The position numbers were made by a program, and so were the translations under genes. Shown in pieces: positions 1 through 9,024 of a stretch of 64,000 nucleotides of DNA. The stretch is taken from positions 336,714-400,713 of the forward strand of contig NZ_CABPRZ010000003.1 of assembly GCF_902459695.1 (NCBI RefSeq), in the 5' to 3' direction. Source of the DNA: Pandoraea terrae (GTDB lineage Bacteria; Pseudomonadota; Gammaproteobacteria; Burkholderiales; Burkholderiaceae). The first letter of the stretch is position 1, and every line of letters starts with the position of its first letter. The notes beneath the pieces were generated by a model, which worked only from the letters and a program-made list of their open reading frames with translations, was not told the origin of the DNA and searched no databases.

Positions 1-1
1 T

Positions 2-1327
2 CCCAAGGTCAATGCGATCGTTGCGCTGCAGGATGGCGATGCATTGCTCAAGCAGGCCGACGCGCGCGACCGCGAGCTTGCGCGCGGCGAATATATGGGC
101 TGGATGCACGGTATGCCGCATGCCGTGAAGGACCTCGCGGCGACGGCAGGCATCAGAACCACCTACGGCTCGCCGCTGTTCAAGGATAACGTCCCCAAGC
201 ATGACGATATTTTCGTCGAGCGTATCAAACGCCAGGGGGCGATCCTCATCGGCAAGACGAATACCCCCGAGTTCGGCCTGGGATCGAATTCGTACAACCC
301 GGTCTACGGCACCACGCTCAATGCCTACGATCAAACCCGTATCGCCGGGGGGAGCAGTGGCGGCGCTGCCGTGTCGCTGGCCCTGCACCTCGTGCCGGTG
401 GCCGACGGCAGCGACATGATGGGTTCGTTGCGCAATCCCGCTGCCTATAACAATGTTTACGGTTTTCGCCCTTCCGCGGGTTGCGTGCCGTCGGGTCCCA
501 GCGACGAACTGTTTCTCGGTGACTTGTCCACCAACGGCGCGATGGGCCGTACCGTGACCGACCTCGCGACGCTGCTGTCCACGCAGGCCGGCTACGATCC
601 TCGGGCGCCGCTGTCGATTCAACAGGACCCGGCGCGTTTTGCGGAACCGCTCAAACGCGACTTTCGCGGCACCCGGGTGGGCTGGCTTGGCGACCTCCAC
701 GGTTACCTGACGATGGAAGCCGGGGTGCTGGACCTGTGCCGCAGTTCGCTGAAAAATTTCGAGGCGATCGGCTGCAAGGTCGAGGACGCCGATCTGAATT
801 TTTCGCCGCAACGCCTGTGGCAAACCTGGTTGACGCTGCGCCACGCCTCCGTCGCCGGCAGCAAAGGCGATGCCTACAAGGACCCTGCCAAACGCGCGCT
901 GATGAAGCCGGAGCTGATTTGGGAGATCGAAGGCGGCCTGAAGCTCAGCGTGCAGGACTATTTCAAGGCGTCGGCCGACCGCAGCGCCTGGTACAACGCC
1001 GTCAACGACCTGTTCAAGCGCTACGATTATCTGCTGCTGCCGACCGCCCAGGTCTTTCCGTTCGATGCCAAGACCCATTGGCCGGCGAGCATTGCCGGAA
1101 AGACAATGGACACGTACCACCGCTGGATGGAGGTGGTCACGCCGGTGTCGTTGGCCGGCTGTCCTGCGATGAGCGTTCCGGTCGGCTTTGGCGCGCAAGG
1201 CTTGCCGATGGGCGTGCAGATTATCGGCAAGCGCCAGGCGGATCTTGCCGTGCTGCAGCTCTCGTATGCCTATGAGCAAGCGACCCAATGGGTACAGCGC
1301 CGTCCACCGGCGTTACTCCGGGCGTAA
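2..1327 (+). CDS. Amidase signature family protein (5' truncated by window edge)
   Basis: The reading frame is open from the window edge, so the gene begins upstream; 441 residues are visible. It belongs to the amidase signature family, which hydrolyses amides with a Ser-cisSer-Lys triad. The Lys lies in the AVKDL motif, and the Gly/Ser-rich GGSSGGAA loop is followed by the cis-Ser in ADGSD and the nucleophile in GSLRNPA. The usual C-terminal MGVQIIG stretch is present, so the C-terminus is complete. The substrate cannot be told from sequence; cytosolic, as no signal peptide is visible in what remains. It is followed by a convergent patatin gene. The family call is firm; whether it is a specific amidase or a biosynthetic enzyme is open. 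Confidence 0.9.
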   Translation, partial: PKVNAIVALQDGDALLKQADARDRELARGEYMGWMHGMPHAVKDLAATAGIRTTYGSPLFKDNVPKHDDIFVERIKRQGAILIGKTNTPEFGLGSNSYNPVYGTTLNAYDQTRIAGGSSGGAAVSLALHLVPVADGSDMMGSLRNPAAYNNVYGFRPSAGCVPSGPSDELFLGDLSTNGAMGRTVTDLATLLSTQAGYDPRAPLSIQQDPARFAEPLKRDFRGTRVGWLGDLHGYLTMEAGVLDLCRSSLKNFEAIGCKVEDADLNFSPQRLWQTWLTLRHASVAGSKGDAYKDPAKRALMKPELIWEIEGGLKLSVQDYFKASADRSAWYNAVNDLFKRYDYLLLPTAQVFPFDAKTHWPASIAGKTMDTYHRWMEVVTPVSLAGCPAMSVPVGFGAQGLPMGVQIIGKRQADLAVLQLSYAYEQATQWVQRRPPALLRA

Positions 1328-1384
1328 TCGGTACCTGTTGGCCTGAAGCGGAGCATCCTGCCGGGGGAGGGGGGGCGTTGCCGG

Positions 1385-2245
1385 TCAATGCTGATGCGGG
1401 CGCAAGGCGCCGGGTATGCCGCGTTGCGCGGCGCCGCCCGCGGCGAGCCAGGCACGCGTGGCTTCGGCCGCGCGGTCGATCAGGGTGCCGCACTGCCGGT
1501 AGTCGTACGGCGATACGTCGAGCGGACACAGCGGCGGCACGACCGCGATATGCACCTGATCCGCCCACCGTTCGAGATCGATGACAAGCTGGCGCGCAAC
1601 CAACAGGCTCAGCGCATGCATGGCGTGTTCGATCGGCCCGCGCGGCGCGCGGCGCGCAGCACAGGCGAAGCCGGCCGGCAGCACGATGACGCGCTTGGCG
1701 CCCAGGCGGACTGCCGTCGAGACGGGGGTGTTGTTGGCGACGCCGCCGTCGATCAGGGCTCTGCCGGCCACCATGACCGGCGGGAACACCCCCGGAATCG
1801 CGGTGCTCGCCATGACCGCGTCGACGGCCAGACCGTCCGACATCACGACTTCGTTGCCGGAGTCCATGTCGGTCGCGACGATATGTATCGGCACGCCGGC
1901 ATCCTCGAGGCGCCTGTCTTCGAAATGCGTACGTAGCAGCTTTCGCAGCGCAACACCGTCGACGAAATGATCTCGCCGGCCGCGTAGGGCCGACAACATT
2001 GACAGCCATGACCACGGCATCACATGCTCACGCCGGATACCGCGCCACACCGCTGCCAGTGCCGCTGCGCCGTCGGAATGGGGGGAGAACGCAAAATAGG
2101 CGCCGTTGATTGCGCCGGCCGACGCGCCGACGATCAGATCGGGTTTGATGCCAGCAGCCACGAGTTCGCCCAGCATGCCGACCTCGATCGCGCCCAAACT
2201 GCCGCCGCCGGCAAACACGAACGCAGTGATATCGTTGGTTCCCAT
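1385..2245 (-). CDS. Patatin-like phospholipase / lipid acyl hydrolase
   Basis: A 286-residue patatin-domain protein, predicted to be a serine acyl hydrolase acting on lipids. The oxyanion-hole motif GGGSLGA is near the N-terminus, the nucleophile elbow GASAG follows, and the catalytic Asp lies in DGGVANN, so the Ser-Asp dyad is complete. An in-frame codon 42 bases upstream would give a longer form, but the ATG at 2245 has an AGGAGG box just before it and leads straight into the first strand, so it is preferred. No signal peptide is seen. It is a single gene, convergent with the amidase and divergent from the DUF4337 gene. Substrate unknown. Confidence 0.88.
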   Translation of the reverse strand: MGTNDITAFVFAGGGSLGAIEVGMLGELVAAGIKPDLIVGASAGAINGAYFAFSPHSDGAAALAAVWRGIRREHVMPWSWLSMLSALRGRRDHFVDGVALRKLLRTHFEDRRLEDAGVPIHIVATDMDSGNEVVMSDGLAVDAVMASTAIPGVFPPVMVAGRALIDGGVANNTPVSTAVRLGAKRVIVLPAGFACAARRAPRGPIEHAMHALSLLVARQLVIDLERWADQVHIAVVPPLCPLDVSPYDYRQCGTLIDRAAEATRAWLAAGGAAQRGIPGALRPHQH

Positions 2246-2584
2246 CGCGCCTCCTTGACCTTCAAGGGCAGCCACCGCACACGACATCCGCCGGTGTCAT
2301 CACAGTCTACGCGTTTTTCTGCTTTAGCCGTTTGGCTGGCAGGTCTCCTCAGACCAGTAGCCGCAGTGCGAGCCCTGCCATACCGCAAAGTTCAAATGCG
2401 AGATGGCAATGTGAAATAGCGATCGAATATCGGTATTGTGCCGCTCGCGCAAACTCGCGTTATCACCCCGGAGTCGGGTATTATCCGCGCGGATGCGTCG
2501 CACTGAGGTTCGATCCTGGCGGCAATCGAATCTCAACGCATCCGCAGACCTTGCTGCCGGCTTCGATTGACGATTGGGAAGAGA
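2246..2584. other. Divergent intergenic region without a gene
   Basis: This 339-base stretch separates the patatin gene (minus) from the DUF4337 gene (plus). I see no convincing ORF, RNA gene or repeat. It must hold both promoters, but no -35/-10 pair is good enough to call. Confidence 0.5.
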
Positions 2585-3157
2585 ATGTCAGAAGAATTTC
2601 ACGTACACGGTGCCCACGACCATGTGCTTGAGCACGCGGCCGAAGTTGGACATGCCGACAGCTTTGCGGGCCGCATCGCGGTGATGACGGCCATCCTGTC
2701 CACCGCCGGCGCAGTCTTCGGCTACCAGGGCGGCGCGACCCAAAACGAGGCGCTGCTCCTCAAGAACGAAGCGGCCATCCACAAGACCGAAGCGGCCAAC
2801 CAATGGGCTTACTACCAGGCGAAGGGGCAGAAGCAGGCCATCGCGGAACTGACGGCACAGTTGCCTGGCGTTGATCAGGCAGCCGCCAAGCGGGAGGCGT
2901 CGCGCTACGCGGCGGAGAAGGAGGCCATCCGTCAGAAAGCTGAGGCGCAAGAGCAGGAGGCGCGGGCGGCGGATAACGCCAGTGAGCTGGCCGTTCACCG
3001 TCATCATCGTTGGGCGCAAGCGATGGTCGCGGTCCAGGTTTCCATCGCGCTTGCGGCAATCACATTGCTTACGCGGCGCAGATGGTTGTACATCGCCTCG
3101 TGTGGCGTCGGCGCGCTCGGCGGTGTCCTCGCAGTGCTTTCGGCAATTCACGTCTAA
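2585..3157 (+). CDS. DUF4337 family membrane protein
   Basis: A 190-residue protein with the layout of the DUF4337 family: a His-rich N-terminus, a hydrophobic segment around residues 28-45, a long charged Ala/Glu/Lys-rich helical stretch (about residues 55-130) likely to form a coiled coil, and two hydrophobic segments at the C-terminus (about 143-160 and 167-187). It is probably an inner-membrane protein with a coiled-coil domain on one side. The ATG at 2585 is chosen because GGGAAGAG lies just before it; a TTG 18 bases upstream is the alternative. The function of the family is unknown. It is followed by a GC-rich intrinsic terminator, so it is likely monocistronic. Confidence 0.8.
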   Translation: MSEEFHVHGAHDHVLEHAAEVGHADSFAGRIAVMTAILSTAGAVFGYQGGATQNEALLLKNEAAIHKTEAANQWAYYQAKGQKQAIAELTAQLPGVDQAAAKREASRYAAEKEAIRQKAEAQEQEARAADNASELAVHRHHRWAQAMVAVQVSIALAAITLLTRRRWLYIASCGVGALGGVLAVLSAIHV

Positions 3158-3208
3158 ACTGGGAGTGAGACGGCGATCGTGCCGTTGACAAAAACCTCCG
3201 ATCTGGAA

Positions 3209-3230
3209 GGGGCGCGACGCGCCCCTTCTT
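3209..3230 (+). terminator. Intrinsic terminator after DUF4337 gene
   Basis: A GGGGCGC / GCGCCCC stem with a 3-base loop is followed by TTCTT, 51 bases after the DUF4337 stop. Confidence 0.7.
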
Positions 3231-3278
3231 CGTGGTGGACGTGGCACCCTGCCGCGATCGATATGGATGGAGGATGGC

Positions 3279-3698
3279 ATGGACGATCCTTATGACCTTC
3301 AACGTTTCATCGACGCGCAGGACCCGGTGTACGCGCAGGTATGCGATGAACTGCGCGACGGGCATAAGCGGAGCCACTGGATGTGGTTCGTGTTTCCGCA
3401 GATTCAGGGACTCGGGGGAAGCGCAATGGCGCAGCGATTCGCGATTGCTTCGCTGGAAGAGGCCGAGGCCTATCTGCGCCATCCCATACTCGGCGAGCGG
3501 CTGCGGGAGTGCACGCGGCTGGTCAACCTCGTCGAAGGGCGATCGATCGAAGCGATTTTCGGATATCCGGATTTTCTGAAGTTTCGTTCGTCGATGAGCT
3601 TGTTCTCGCGTGCCGCCCGCGACAACGACGTATTCACGCAGGCTTTGCAAAAGTACTTCGATGGCGTACCGGATCCGCTGACGTTGCAGCGGGTCTGA
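3279..3698 (+). CDS. DUF1810 family protein
   Basis: A 139-residue cytosolic protein matching the DUF1810 family in length and in its typical segments: the N-terminal DLQRFIDAQ, the HWMWFVFPQI motif, and the RECTRLV and GYPDFLKFRSSMSLF segments. No catalytic function is established for the family. The ATG at 3279 is preferred over one 12 bases upstream because GGAGG sits 6 bases before it. It stands alone between a terminator and a convergent small gene. Confidence 0.88.
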   Translation: MDDPYDLQRFIDAQDPVYAQVCDELRDGHKRSHWMWFVFPQIQGLGGSAMAQRFAIASLEEAEAYLRHPILGERLRECTRLVNLVEGRSIEAIFGYPDFLKFRSSMSLFSRAARDNDVFTQALQKYFDGVPDPLTLQRV

Positions 3699-3758
3699 GT
3701 TACCTTTGGCGCGCCGCCGAGCCTTGCGAGCCGGAGGCGGCGCGTAGCCGAGCGCCTG

Positions 3759-4064
3759 CTATCTCCATTTCTTTCCAAGATCCTCGAGCCCGGCTTTTTG
3801 GATGTCTTCCGGGAGCATCACGACGCGAAATTCGCAGTCGGCATTGAATTTCAGAAACCAGGGTTCTGCCAGCGCGGGAACTCCCGACGGATCGTCGAGA
3901 TTCACGATGAGTACTGCGCCGCGTGTGCCGTTCTGTTCGGTAAAGTAGGCGGCCTCGGGCTTTATCTCGTCGAGTATCTTCGCCATCACGTCTCCGATCG
4001 TGCCTTCGCGCACAAAAGTGTTGAATGGCTCGTGGGGAATCCGTATGTTGAGAAGCATGCGCAT
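3759..4064 (-). CDS. Conserved small hypothetical protein
   Basis: A 101-residue protein starting MRMLLNI, with an AGGAGG box six bases before the ATG at 4064. The alternation of beta strands and helices (LLNIRI, helix, AAYFTEQ, AVLIVNL, helix, CEFRVVML) suggests a ferredoxin-like alpha/beta fold of the Dabb or DUF3303 kind. Related proteins are sometimes labelled pantothenate synthetase-like in databases, but nothing here supports that enzyme activity. Single gene, convergent with the DUF1810 gene. Function unknown. Confidence 0.7.
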   Translation of the reverse strand: MRMLLNIRIPHEPFNTFVREGTIGDVMAKILDEIKPEAAYFTEQNGTRGAVLIVNLDDPSGVPALAEPWFLKFNADCEFRVVMLPEDIQKAGLEDLGKKWR

Positions 4065-4317
4065 GATCATCCTCCTGGTGGGCGCCGAAACGGCCTCTTA
4101 AGGATAGATGCTTTGCGCAGGTTCCCAAGGTATTCTGCACGCATTGAACCGGACGGTCACATGCCCGGCGACTGACGGGTTCGCAAGCAGCCCGGCAGGT
4201 CTTCCATTTGCCGTTCGTTGCTGATTCCCTGAAAACGCATCTTCGCGCCTATTCGGGGTAGGATTGCGGCAGACAGCATGCCACGTCCGAGCATGCGCGT
4301 TCTTCCAGGAGACGAAC

Positions 4318-5445
4318 TTGCCAAGTCTAATACCTGACGTCGATCCCGATGGGCTTCTCGAATACTCCGTTGTCTACACCGACCGCGCGATAAACCATAT
4401 GTCGCAGGCCTTCCAGGGTGTGATGCGAGATATTTCAGGCATATTGAAGCAAGTCTATAACGCTCGCTCGGCCGTGATCGTTCCCGGCAGCGGCACCTTC
4501 GGCATGGAAGCGGTGGCGCGGCAGTTTGCGACGGGCAAGCAATGTCTTGTCATCCGCAACGGATGGTTCAGTTTCCGCTGGAGCCAGATTTTCGAGATGG
4601 GTGGCATTCCTTCCGGTGCGCAAGTGCTCAAGGCGCGCCCGGTGACGGACGGCAGGCAAGCGGCCTTCGCCCCGCCGCCGATTGAGGAGGTGGTTGCCGC
4701 GATAAAGGCAAGCAAACCGGATGTGGTATTCGCGCCTCACGTCGAAACCGCGTCCGGCATCATCCTCCCCGATGCGTATATACGCGCGGCCGCCGACGCG
4801 GTGCACGCCGTGGGTGGACTCTTTGTATTGGATTGCATCGCGTCCGGCACGCTCTGGGTCGACATGCAGGCGACTGGCGTGGATATCCTGATCAGCGCAC
4901 CGCAAAAGGGCTGGAGCGCGTCGCCGTGTTGCGCCATGGTAATGCTGAGCCCCTTGGCGCGGGAAAGGATCGATGCCACCATCAGCACCAGCTTCGCCTG
5001 CGATTTGCGCAAGTGGCTGCAGATCATGGAGACCTACGAGCAAGGCGGCTTTGCCTATCATGCCACCATGCCCACCGATGCCTTGGCGGTCCTGCGTAAC
5101 GTGATGCAGGAGACAGCGGCGTACGGCTTCGACAAAGTCCGTGCGGAGCAACTGGCGCTAGGAGAGAAGGTGCGCGCACTGCTGGCCGCAAAAGGTTTCA
5201 GGAGCGTGGCGGCGAAAGGCTTCGAGGCGCCGGGCGTGATCGTCAGCTATACCGACGACGACGCCATCCAGTCGGGCAAGAAATTTGCGGCGGCGGGACT
5301 GCAAGTCGCGGCGGGCGTTCCGCTGAAGTGCGACGAGCCGGACGATTTCAAGACCTTTCGCATCGGGCTGTTCGGCCTGGACAAGTTGCATAACATCGAT
5401 CGTACGGTGGGAAGCCTGGAAAAGGTGCTCAACGGGATCGCGTAA
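4318..5445 (+). CDS. Class V aminotransferase (alanine-glyoxylate/serine-pyruvate type)
   Basis: A 375-residue fold-type I PLP enzyme of aminotransferase class V. The PLP-binding Lys lies in SAPQKGWSA, preceded by the conserved Asp/His region (LDCIASGTLWVDMQATGVD), and the N-terminal PGSGTFGMEA loop binds phosphate. The closest general type is alanine-glyoxylate or serine-pyruvate aminotransferase; the exact amino-group pair is not known. The start is placed at TTG 4318 because an AGGAG box lies about 7 bases upstream and the family N-terminus begins there; an ATG-like start 54 bases upstream would add an unrelated Cys-rich tail. Apparently monocistronic. Confidence 0.85.
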   Translation: MPSLIPDVDPDGLLEYSVVYTDRAINHMSQAFQGVMRDISGILKQVYNARSAVIVPGSGTFGMEAVARQFATGKQCLVIRNGWFSFRWSQIFEMGGIPSGAQVLKARPVTDGRQAAFAPPPIEEVVAAIKASKPDVVFAPHVETASGIILPDAYIRAAADAVHAVGGLFVLDCIASGTLWVDMQATGVDILISAPQKGWSASPCCAMVMLSPLARERIDATISTSFACDLRKWLQIMETYEQGGFAYHATMPTDALAVLRNVMQETAAYGFDKVRAEQLALGEKVRALLAAKGFRSVAAKGFEAPGVIVSYTDDDAIQSGKKFAAAGLQVAAGVPLKCDEPDDFKTFRIGLFGLDKLHNIDRTVGSLEKVLNGIA

Positions 5446-5609
5446 GGGGCTCGGCCGCGAAGCGGAAGTGTTGCAACACGGAAATTCTCGGCCGGGCGTC
5501 AAATGAAGCCGGAAATCCGGCGATAACTTGACTACAATTCGAAGGATCAGGCGCCATCGTGCCGTCCGCGGCGGCGTACCCTGATGCACCCACCCCATGG
5601 AGGCTGAAG

Positions 5610-6263
5610 ATGTCGATTCGTATTGGCGAAGATGCGCCCGATTTCACTGCTGAGACCACCGAAGGGACAATCCGTTTTCACGAGTGGATCGGCGATCAAT
5701 GGGCGATCCTGTTCTCGCATCCGAAAGATTTCACGCCCGTTTGCACGACTGAACTCGGGTACCTGGCCAAGCTCAAACCGGAGTTCGACAAGCGCAATAC
5801 CAAGATCATCGGCCTTAGCGTAGATCCCGTCAGCGACCACCAGAAATGGGTAAAGGATATTGAAGAAACGCAGGGAAAGGCCGTCAACTACCCGCTGATT
5901 GGCGATGACGACCTGAAGGTCGCGAAGCTTTATGACATGATCCACCCGAACGCAAGCGGCGGGCCGCGCACTGCAGTGGACAACGCGACGGTGCGCTCGG
6001 TATTCCTTGTCGGGCCCGACAAGAAGGTCAAGGCGATGCTCGTGTATCCGATGAGCGCGGGCCGCAATTTCGACGAGGTGCTGCGCCTGCTCGATGCGCT
6101 GCAACTGAACGCGAAACACACGGTGGCTACGCCGGTGAACTGGAAGCCCGGCGAAGATGTCATCATTCCGACATCGGTTTCTGACGATGCCGCGAAAGAG
6201 AAATATCCGCAAGGGTTCAAGACGTTGAAGCCGTACCTGCGGTACGTGCAACAGCCAAAGTAA
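5610..6263 (+). CDS. 1-Cys peroxiredoxin (Prx6 family)
   Basis: A 217-residue thiol peroxidase reducing peroxides. The peroxidatic Cys is in PVCTTE after the DFTP motif, with the conserved Arg in the TVRSVFLV region. The long C-terminal domain with the KPYLRYV tail and the total length are those of the Prx6 subfamily rather than AhpC. The ATG at 5610 follows a GGAGG box; an ATG-less extension upstream is not credible. The gene directly downstream (33 bases away) encodes a persulfide dioxygenase-rhodanese fusion, so the pair may act together against oxidative and sulfide stress, though no transcript evidence is available. Confidence 0.93.
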   Translation: MSIRIGEDAPDFTAETTEGTIRFHEWIGDQWAILFSHPKDFTPVCTTELGYLAKLKPEFDKRNTKIIGLSVDPVSDHQKWVKDIEETQGKAVNYPLIGDDDLKVAKLYDMIHPNASGGPRTAVDNATVRSVFLVGPDKKVKAMLVYPMSAGRNFDEVLRLLDALQLNAKHTVATPVNWKPGEDVIIPTSVSDDAAKEKYPQGFKTLKPYLRYVQQPK

Positions 6264-6295
6264 CGCAGCCCGCAGATGCGCGACGGAGCACGCGT

Positions 6296-7369
6296 GTGTT
6301 GATCTTCCGGCAATTATTCGACCAGCAGTCGTCCACCTACACGTATCTTCTCGCCGATAGTGCAACGGGGGATGCGGTGCTGGTCGATCCGGTTTTCGAA
6401 CAGGTGCGCCGGGATATGGCACTGATCGAAGAACTTCGATTGCGCTTGCTATATACCATCGATACCCACGTCCACGCCGATCACGTGACCGGCGCGTGGC
6501 TGCTCAAGCGGCGCATGGGCAGCCAGATCGCGATATCGGCGGCAAGCGGTGCGCAAGGCGCGGACCGCTACCTGCAGCACGGCGACCGGTGTGTGTTTGG
6601 CTCGCGGCATCTTGAGGTTCGTGCGACACCGGGTCATACGAATGGGTGTATCACCCTCGTGCTCGACGATGAGCGCATGGCGTTGACCGGTGATTGCCTG
6701 TTGATCCGTGGTACGGGCAGGACGGACTTCCAGCGGGGCGACGCGCACGCCATGTTCCAGGCGATTCACCTCCAGATTTTCACGCTGCCCGAAACGTGCC
6801 TGCTTTACCCGGCGCACGATTATCGTGGCCTGACCGTCACGAGTGTGGGCGAGGAGCGGCGTTTCAACCCGCGCCTCGGCGGTCAACTCAGCGAGGGCGA
6901 TTTCACCGGATACATGACGAACCTGCGCTTGCCGCATCCGCGGCAGATTGACGTGGCGGTGCCGGCGAACCTGAAATGCGGCGCCGCCACAGAAGATCCC
7001 GCGCAGCTTGCCGATCCCGGCTGGGCGCCCCTGACGTATACGTTCGCGGGCATCTGGGAAATCCATCCGCAGTGGCTCGAGGAAAATTACCATTCGGTGC
7101 AGATCGTCGACGTGCGTGAGCCCGACGAATTCGAGGGGCCGTTGGGACGCATCCCCGAAGCCAGGCTGATCTCCCTGGGCGACCTGGCTGGCCGCGTTTC
7201 CGAGCTCGCGCAAGATCGCCCCATCGTGACAGTCTGCCGGGCCGGCGGACGTTCAGCCCAAGCCACGGTCATTTTGCGGCAGGCAGGCTTTGAGGCTGTC
7301 GCCAACCTCGCCGGTGGCATGCTCCGATGGCGTGCGGAAGGCCGTGTCGTGGAAAACGGTAGCTCCTAG
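6296..7369 (+). CDS. Persulfide dioxygenase-rhodanese fusion (PRF)
   Basis: A 357-residue fusion. Residues 1-240 form an ETHE1-like metallo-beta-lactamase fold with the iron/metal ligands in THVHADH, TPGHTNG and the TGDCLL Asp. Residues about 255-350 form a rhodanese domain with active-site loop CRAGGRS. The family oxidises glutathione persulfide to sulfite while the rhodanese half transfers sulfane sulfur with thiosulfate/GSH; a characterised fusion is known from Burkholderia (Paraburkholderia) phytofirmans. The start is a GTG at 6296 (TTG 6299 is possible). It follows the peroxiredoxin gene by 33 bases and ends before a strong terminator. Confidence 0.92.
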   Translation: MLIFRQLFDQQSSTYTYLLADSATGDAVLVDPVFEQVRRDMALIEELRLRLLYTIDTHVHADHVTGAWLLKRRMGSQIAISAASGAQGADRYLQHGDRCVFGSRHLEVRATPGHTNGCITLVLDDERMALTGDCLLIRGTGRTDFQRGDAHAMFQAIHLQIFTLPETCLLYPAHDYRGLTVTSVGEERRFNPRLGGQLSEGDFTGYMTNLRLPHPRQIDVAVPANLKCGAATEDPAQLADPGWAPLTYTFAGIWEIHPQWLEENYHSVQIVDVREPDEFEGPLGRIPEARLISLGDLAGRVSELAQDRPIVTVCRAGGRSAQATVILRQAGFEAVANLAGGMLRWRAEGRVVENGSS

Positions 7370-7392
7370 TCCTCGGCTTGCCTTGATCGAGT

Positions 7393-7436
7393 GCGCGGCA
7401 CAACCGCTATTCCTTCGTTGTGCCGCGCTTTCTTTT
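7393..7436 (+). terminator. Strong intrinsic terminator after PRF gene
   Basis: A perfect 12-bp stem (GCGCGGCACAAC with GTTGTGCCGCGC, 7393-7404 and 7417-7428) is followed by TTTCTTTT. It lies 23 bases after the PRF stop and separates it from the convergent exopolysaccharide operon. Confidence 0.92.
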
Positions 7437-7462
7437 GGCGTAGGCCGCTACGCTCACGCGCA

Positions 7463-8974
7463 TCACTTGCGCGCAATCGGCGGCGTTTGTCCCTGCGGTC
7501 CCTGCTGTCCTTGCGGCGCCTGCGTCGTCTTCGTCCACCCGCCGCCTAGCGCCTTGTACAGCGAGACCTGGTTCGTCTCTCTGGCCAGCCGCAGGGTGAC
7601 GAGCGCCTGCTGCGCAGTGAACAGCGACCGCTGCGCATCCTGCTCGGCGAAGTAGTCGTCGATCCCTGCGCGAAAGCGCATCTGCGACAGGTGGTAGGTT
7701 TCCTGCGTGTGCTCGACCAGCTTTTCCTGCGCCTTGACCTGCCGGTCGAGCGTGCCGCGCGAGGCCAGTCCGTCCGCCACCTCGCGGAACGCGGTCTGGA
7801 TCGTCTTTTCATAGTTGGCGATATTGATGTCCTTGCGCACGTTCGCCAGATCGAGATTGGCCCGGTTGCTGCCCGCGTTGAAGATCGGCAGCGAGATTTG
7901 CGGCGAAAATAGCCACGCGGCCGTGCCGGCGCTGAACAATCCCGCCAGCGTCGCGCTGGCCAGTCCGAGTTGCCCGGTGAGGCTGATGGTCGGGAAAAAT
8001 GCCGCCCGCGCAGCCCCGATGTTCGCGTTGGCCGCCTTGAGCTGATGCTCGGCCGCGATGATGTCCGGGCGATGCAACAGCAAGTCCGACGGCAAGCCGC
8101 CGGGCAAATCCGCCAGCATGCGCTGGCCGTCCGGCGCATTGGCCGCAATGGCCGAGGGCGGCACCGGCCCGCCGATCAGCAGCGCCAGCGCATTCTCGTC
8201 CTTCGCCACCTGCCGCGTATATTGCTCGACGGCCACTTGCGCAGTATCCACCTGCGTACTGGCGCGATTCAGGTCGAGCTGCGCGAGCGCCCCGGCGCGC
8301 ATGCTGCGCTGGACCACCTCGACGCTCTGTTGCTGCCCGTTCAGCGTGTCCTGCGACAACTTCAGCAGCGCCTGGTCCGCCTGAAATGTCAGGTACGCAT
8401 TGGCCACCTCGGCGACCAGGCTGATCTGCGCGCTGCGGTGTGCCTCCTCCGTCGCCAGATACTGCTCCAGCGCGTCGTGCTTGAGGCTGCGCACGCGGCC
8501 GAAGAAGTCGAGCTCGAACGCATTGAAGCCGATACCGGCGTCGAACTGGCTGACGACGGACGCCTGGCCGGGCAGCCGCACGTCGGACGGCAGATGCTGA
8601 GTTGTCTCGCCGGCTGTCGCATTGATCGCCGGGAACTGGGCCGCGCGCCGGATACGATAGGCGGCGCGAGCCGCATCGATTGACAGCGCCGTCATGCGCA
8701 AGTCGCGGTTGTTGGCCAGCGCCAGTTCGATCAACTGCTTGAGCCGGGCGTCGACGAAGAAATCCTGCCAGCCGATATCGGCTGCCGACTGACCTGGCGC
8801 ACCGCTGACGTTGGCGCCATTGCCCTTGCCGTTCGCGCCCGCTGGCGTCGTCTGGTAGGCCGGGCCGGTCGGAAATGCCGGTGGCACGGGCGCGGCGGGC
8901 CGCTGATAGGCCGGCTCGAGTGAACAGGCGGCCAGCAGGCCGGCGAGGAGAAGCGGAAGACGGGTACGATCCAT
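7463..8974 (-). CDS. NodT-family outer-membrane factor lipoprotein
   Basis: A 503-residue TolC/NodT-type outer-membrane efflux factor. A short signal peptide ends in the lipobox LLAAC, and two copies of the OEP domain follow, with the typical IGFNAFELDFFGR and AARAAFFPTISLTGQLG segments. It forms the outer-membrane and periplasmic duct of a tripartite exporter. It is the last gene of a minus-strand operon that starts at 13703 with an HlyD adaptor and contains a GT2-PilZ synthase, so it likely exports the glycan made by that synthase rather than drugs. The ATG at 8974 is preferred because the signal peptide begins there; 8995 is the alternative. Confidence 0.92.
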   Translation of the reverse strand: MDRTRLPLLLAGLLAACSLEPAYQRPAAPVPPAFPTGPAYQTTPAGANGKGNGANVSGAPGQSAADIGWQDFFVDARLKQLIELALANNRDLRMTALSIDAARAAYRIRRAAQFPAINATAGETTQHLPSDVRLPGQASVVSQFDAGIGFNAFELDFFGRVRSLKHDALEQYLATEEAHRSAQISLVAEVANAYLTFQADQALLKLSQDTLNGQQQSVEVVQRSMRAGALAQLDLNRASTQVDTAQVAVEQYTRQVAKDENALALLIGGPVPPSAIAANAPDGQRMLADLPGGLPSDLLLHRPDIIAAEHQLKAANANIGAARAAFFPTISLTGQLGLASATLAGLFSAGTAAWLFSPQISLPIFNAGSNRANLDLANVRKDINIANYEKTIQTAFREVADGLASRGTLDRQVKAQEKLVEHTQETYHLSQMRFRAGIDDYFAEQDAQRSLFTAQQALVTLRLARETNQVSLYKALGGGWTKTTQAPQGQQGPQGQTPPIARK

Positions 8975-9024
8975 GGCAAAGTCCGTGGCAGTCATTGAGC
9001 AAGTTGGGCGGGGCGCCGGACGCG

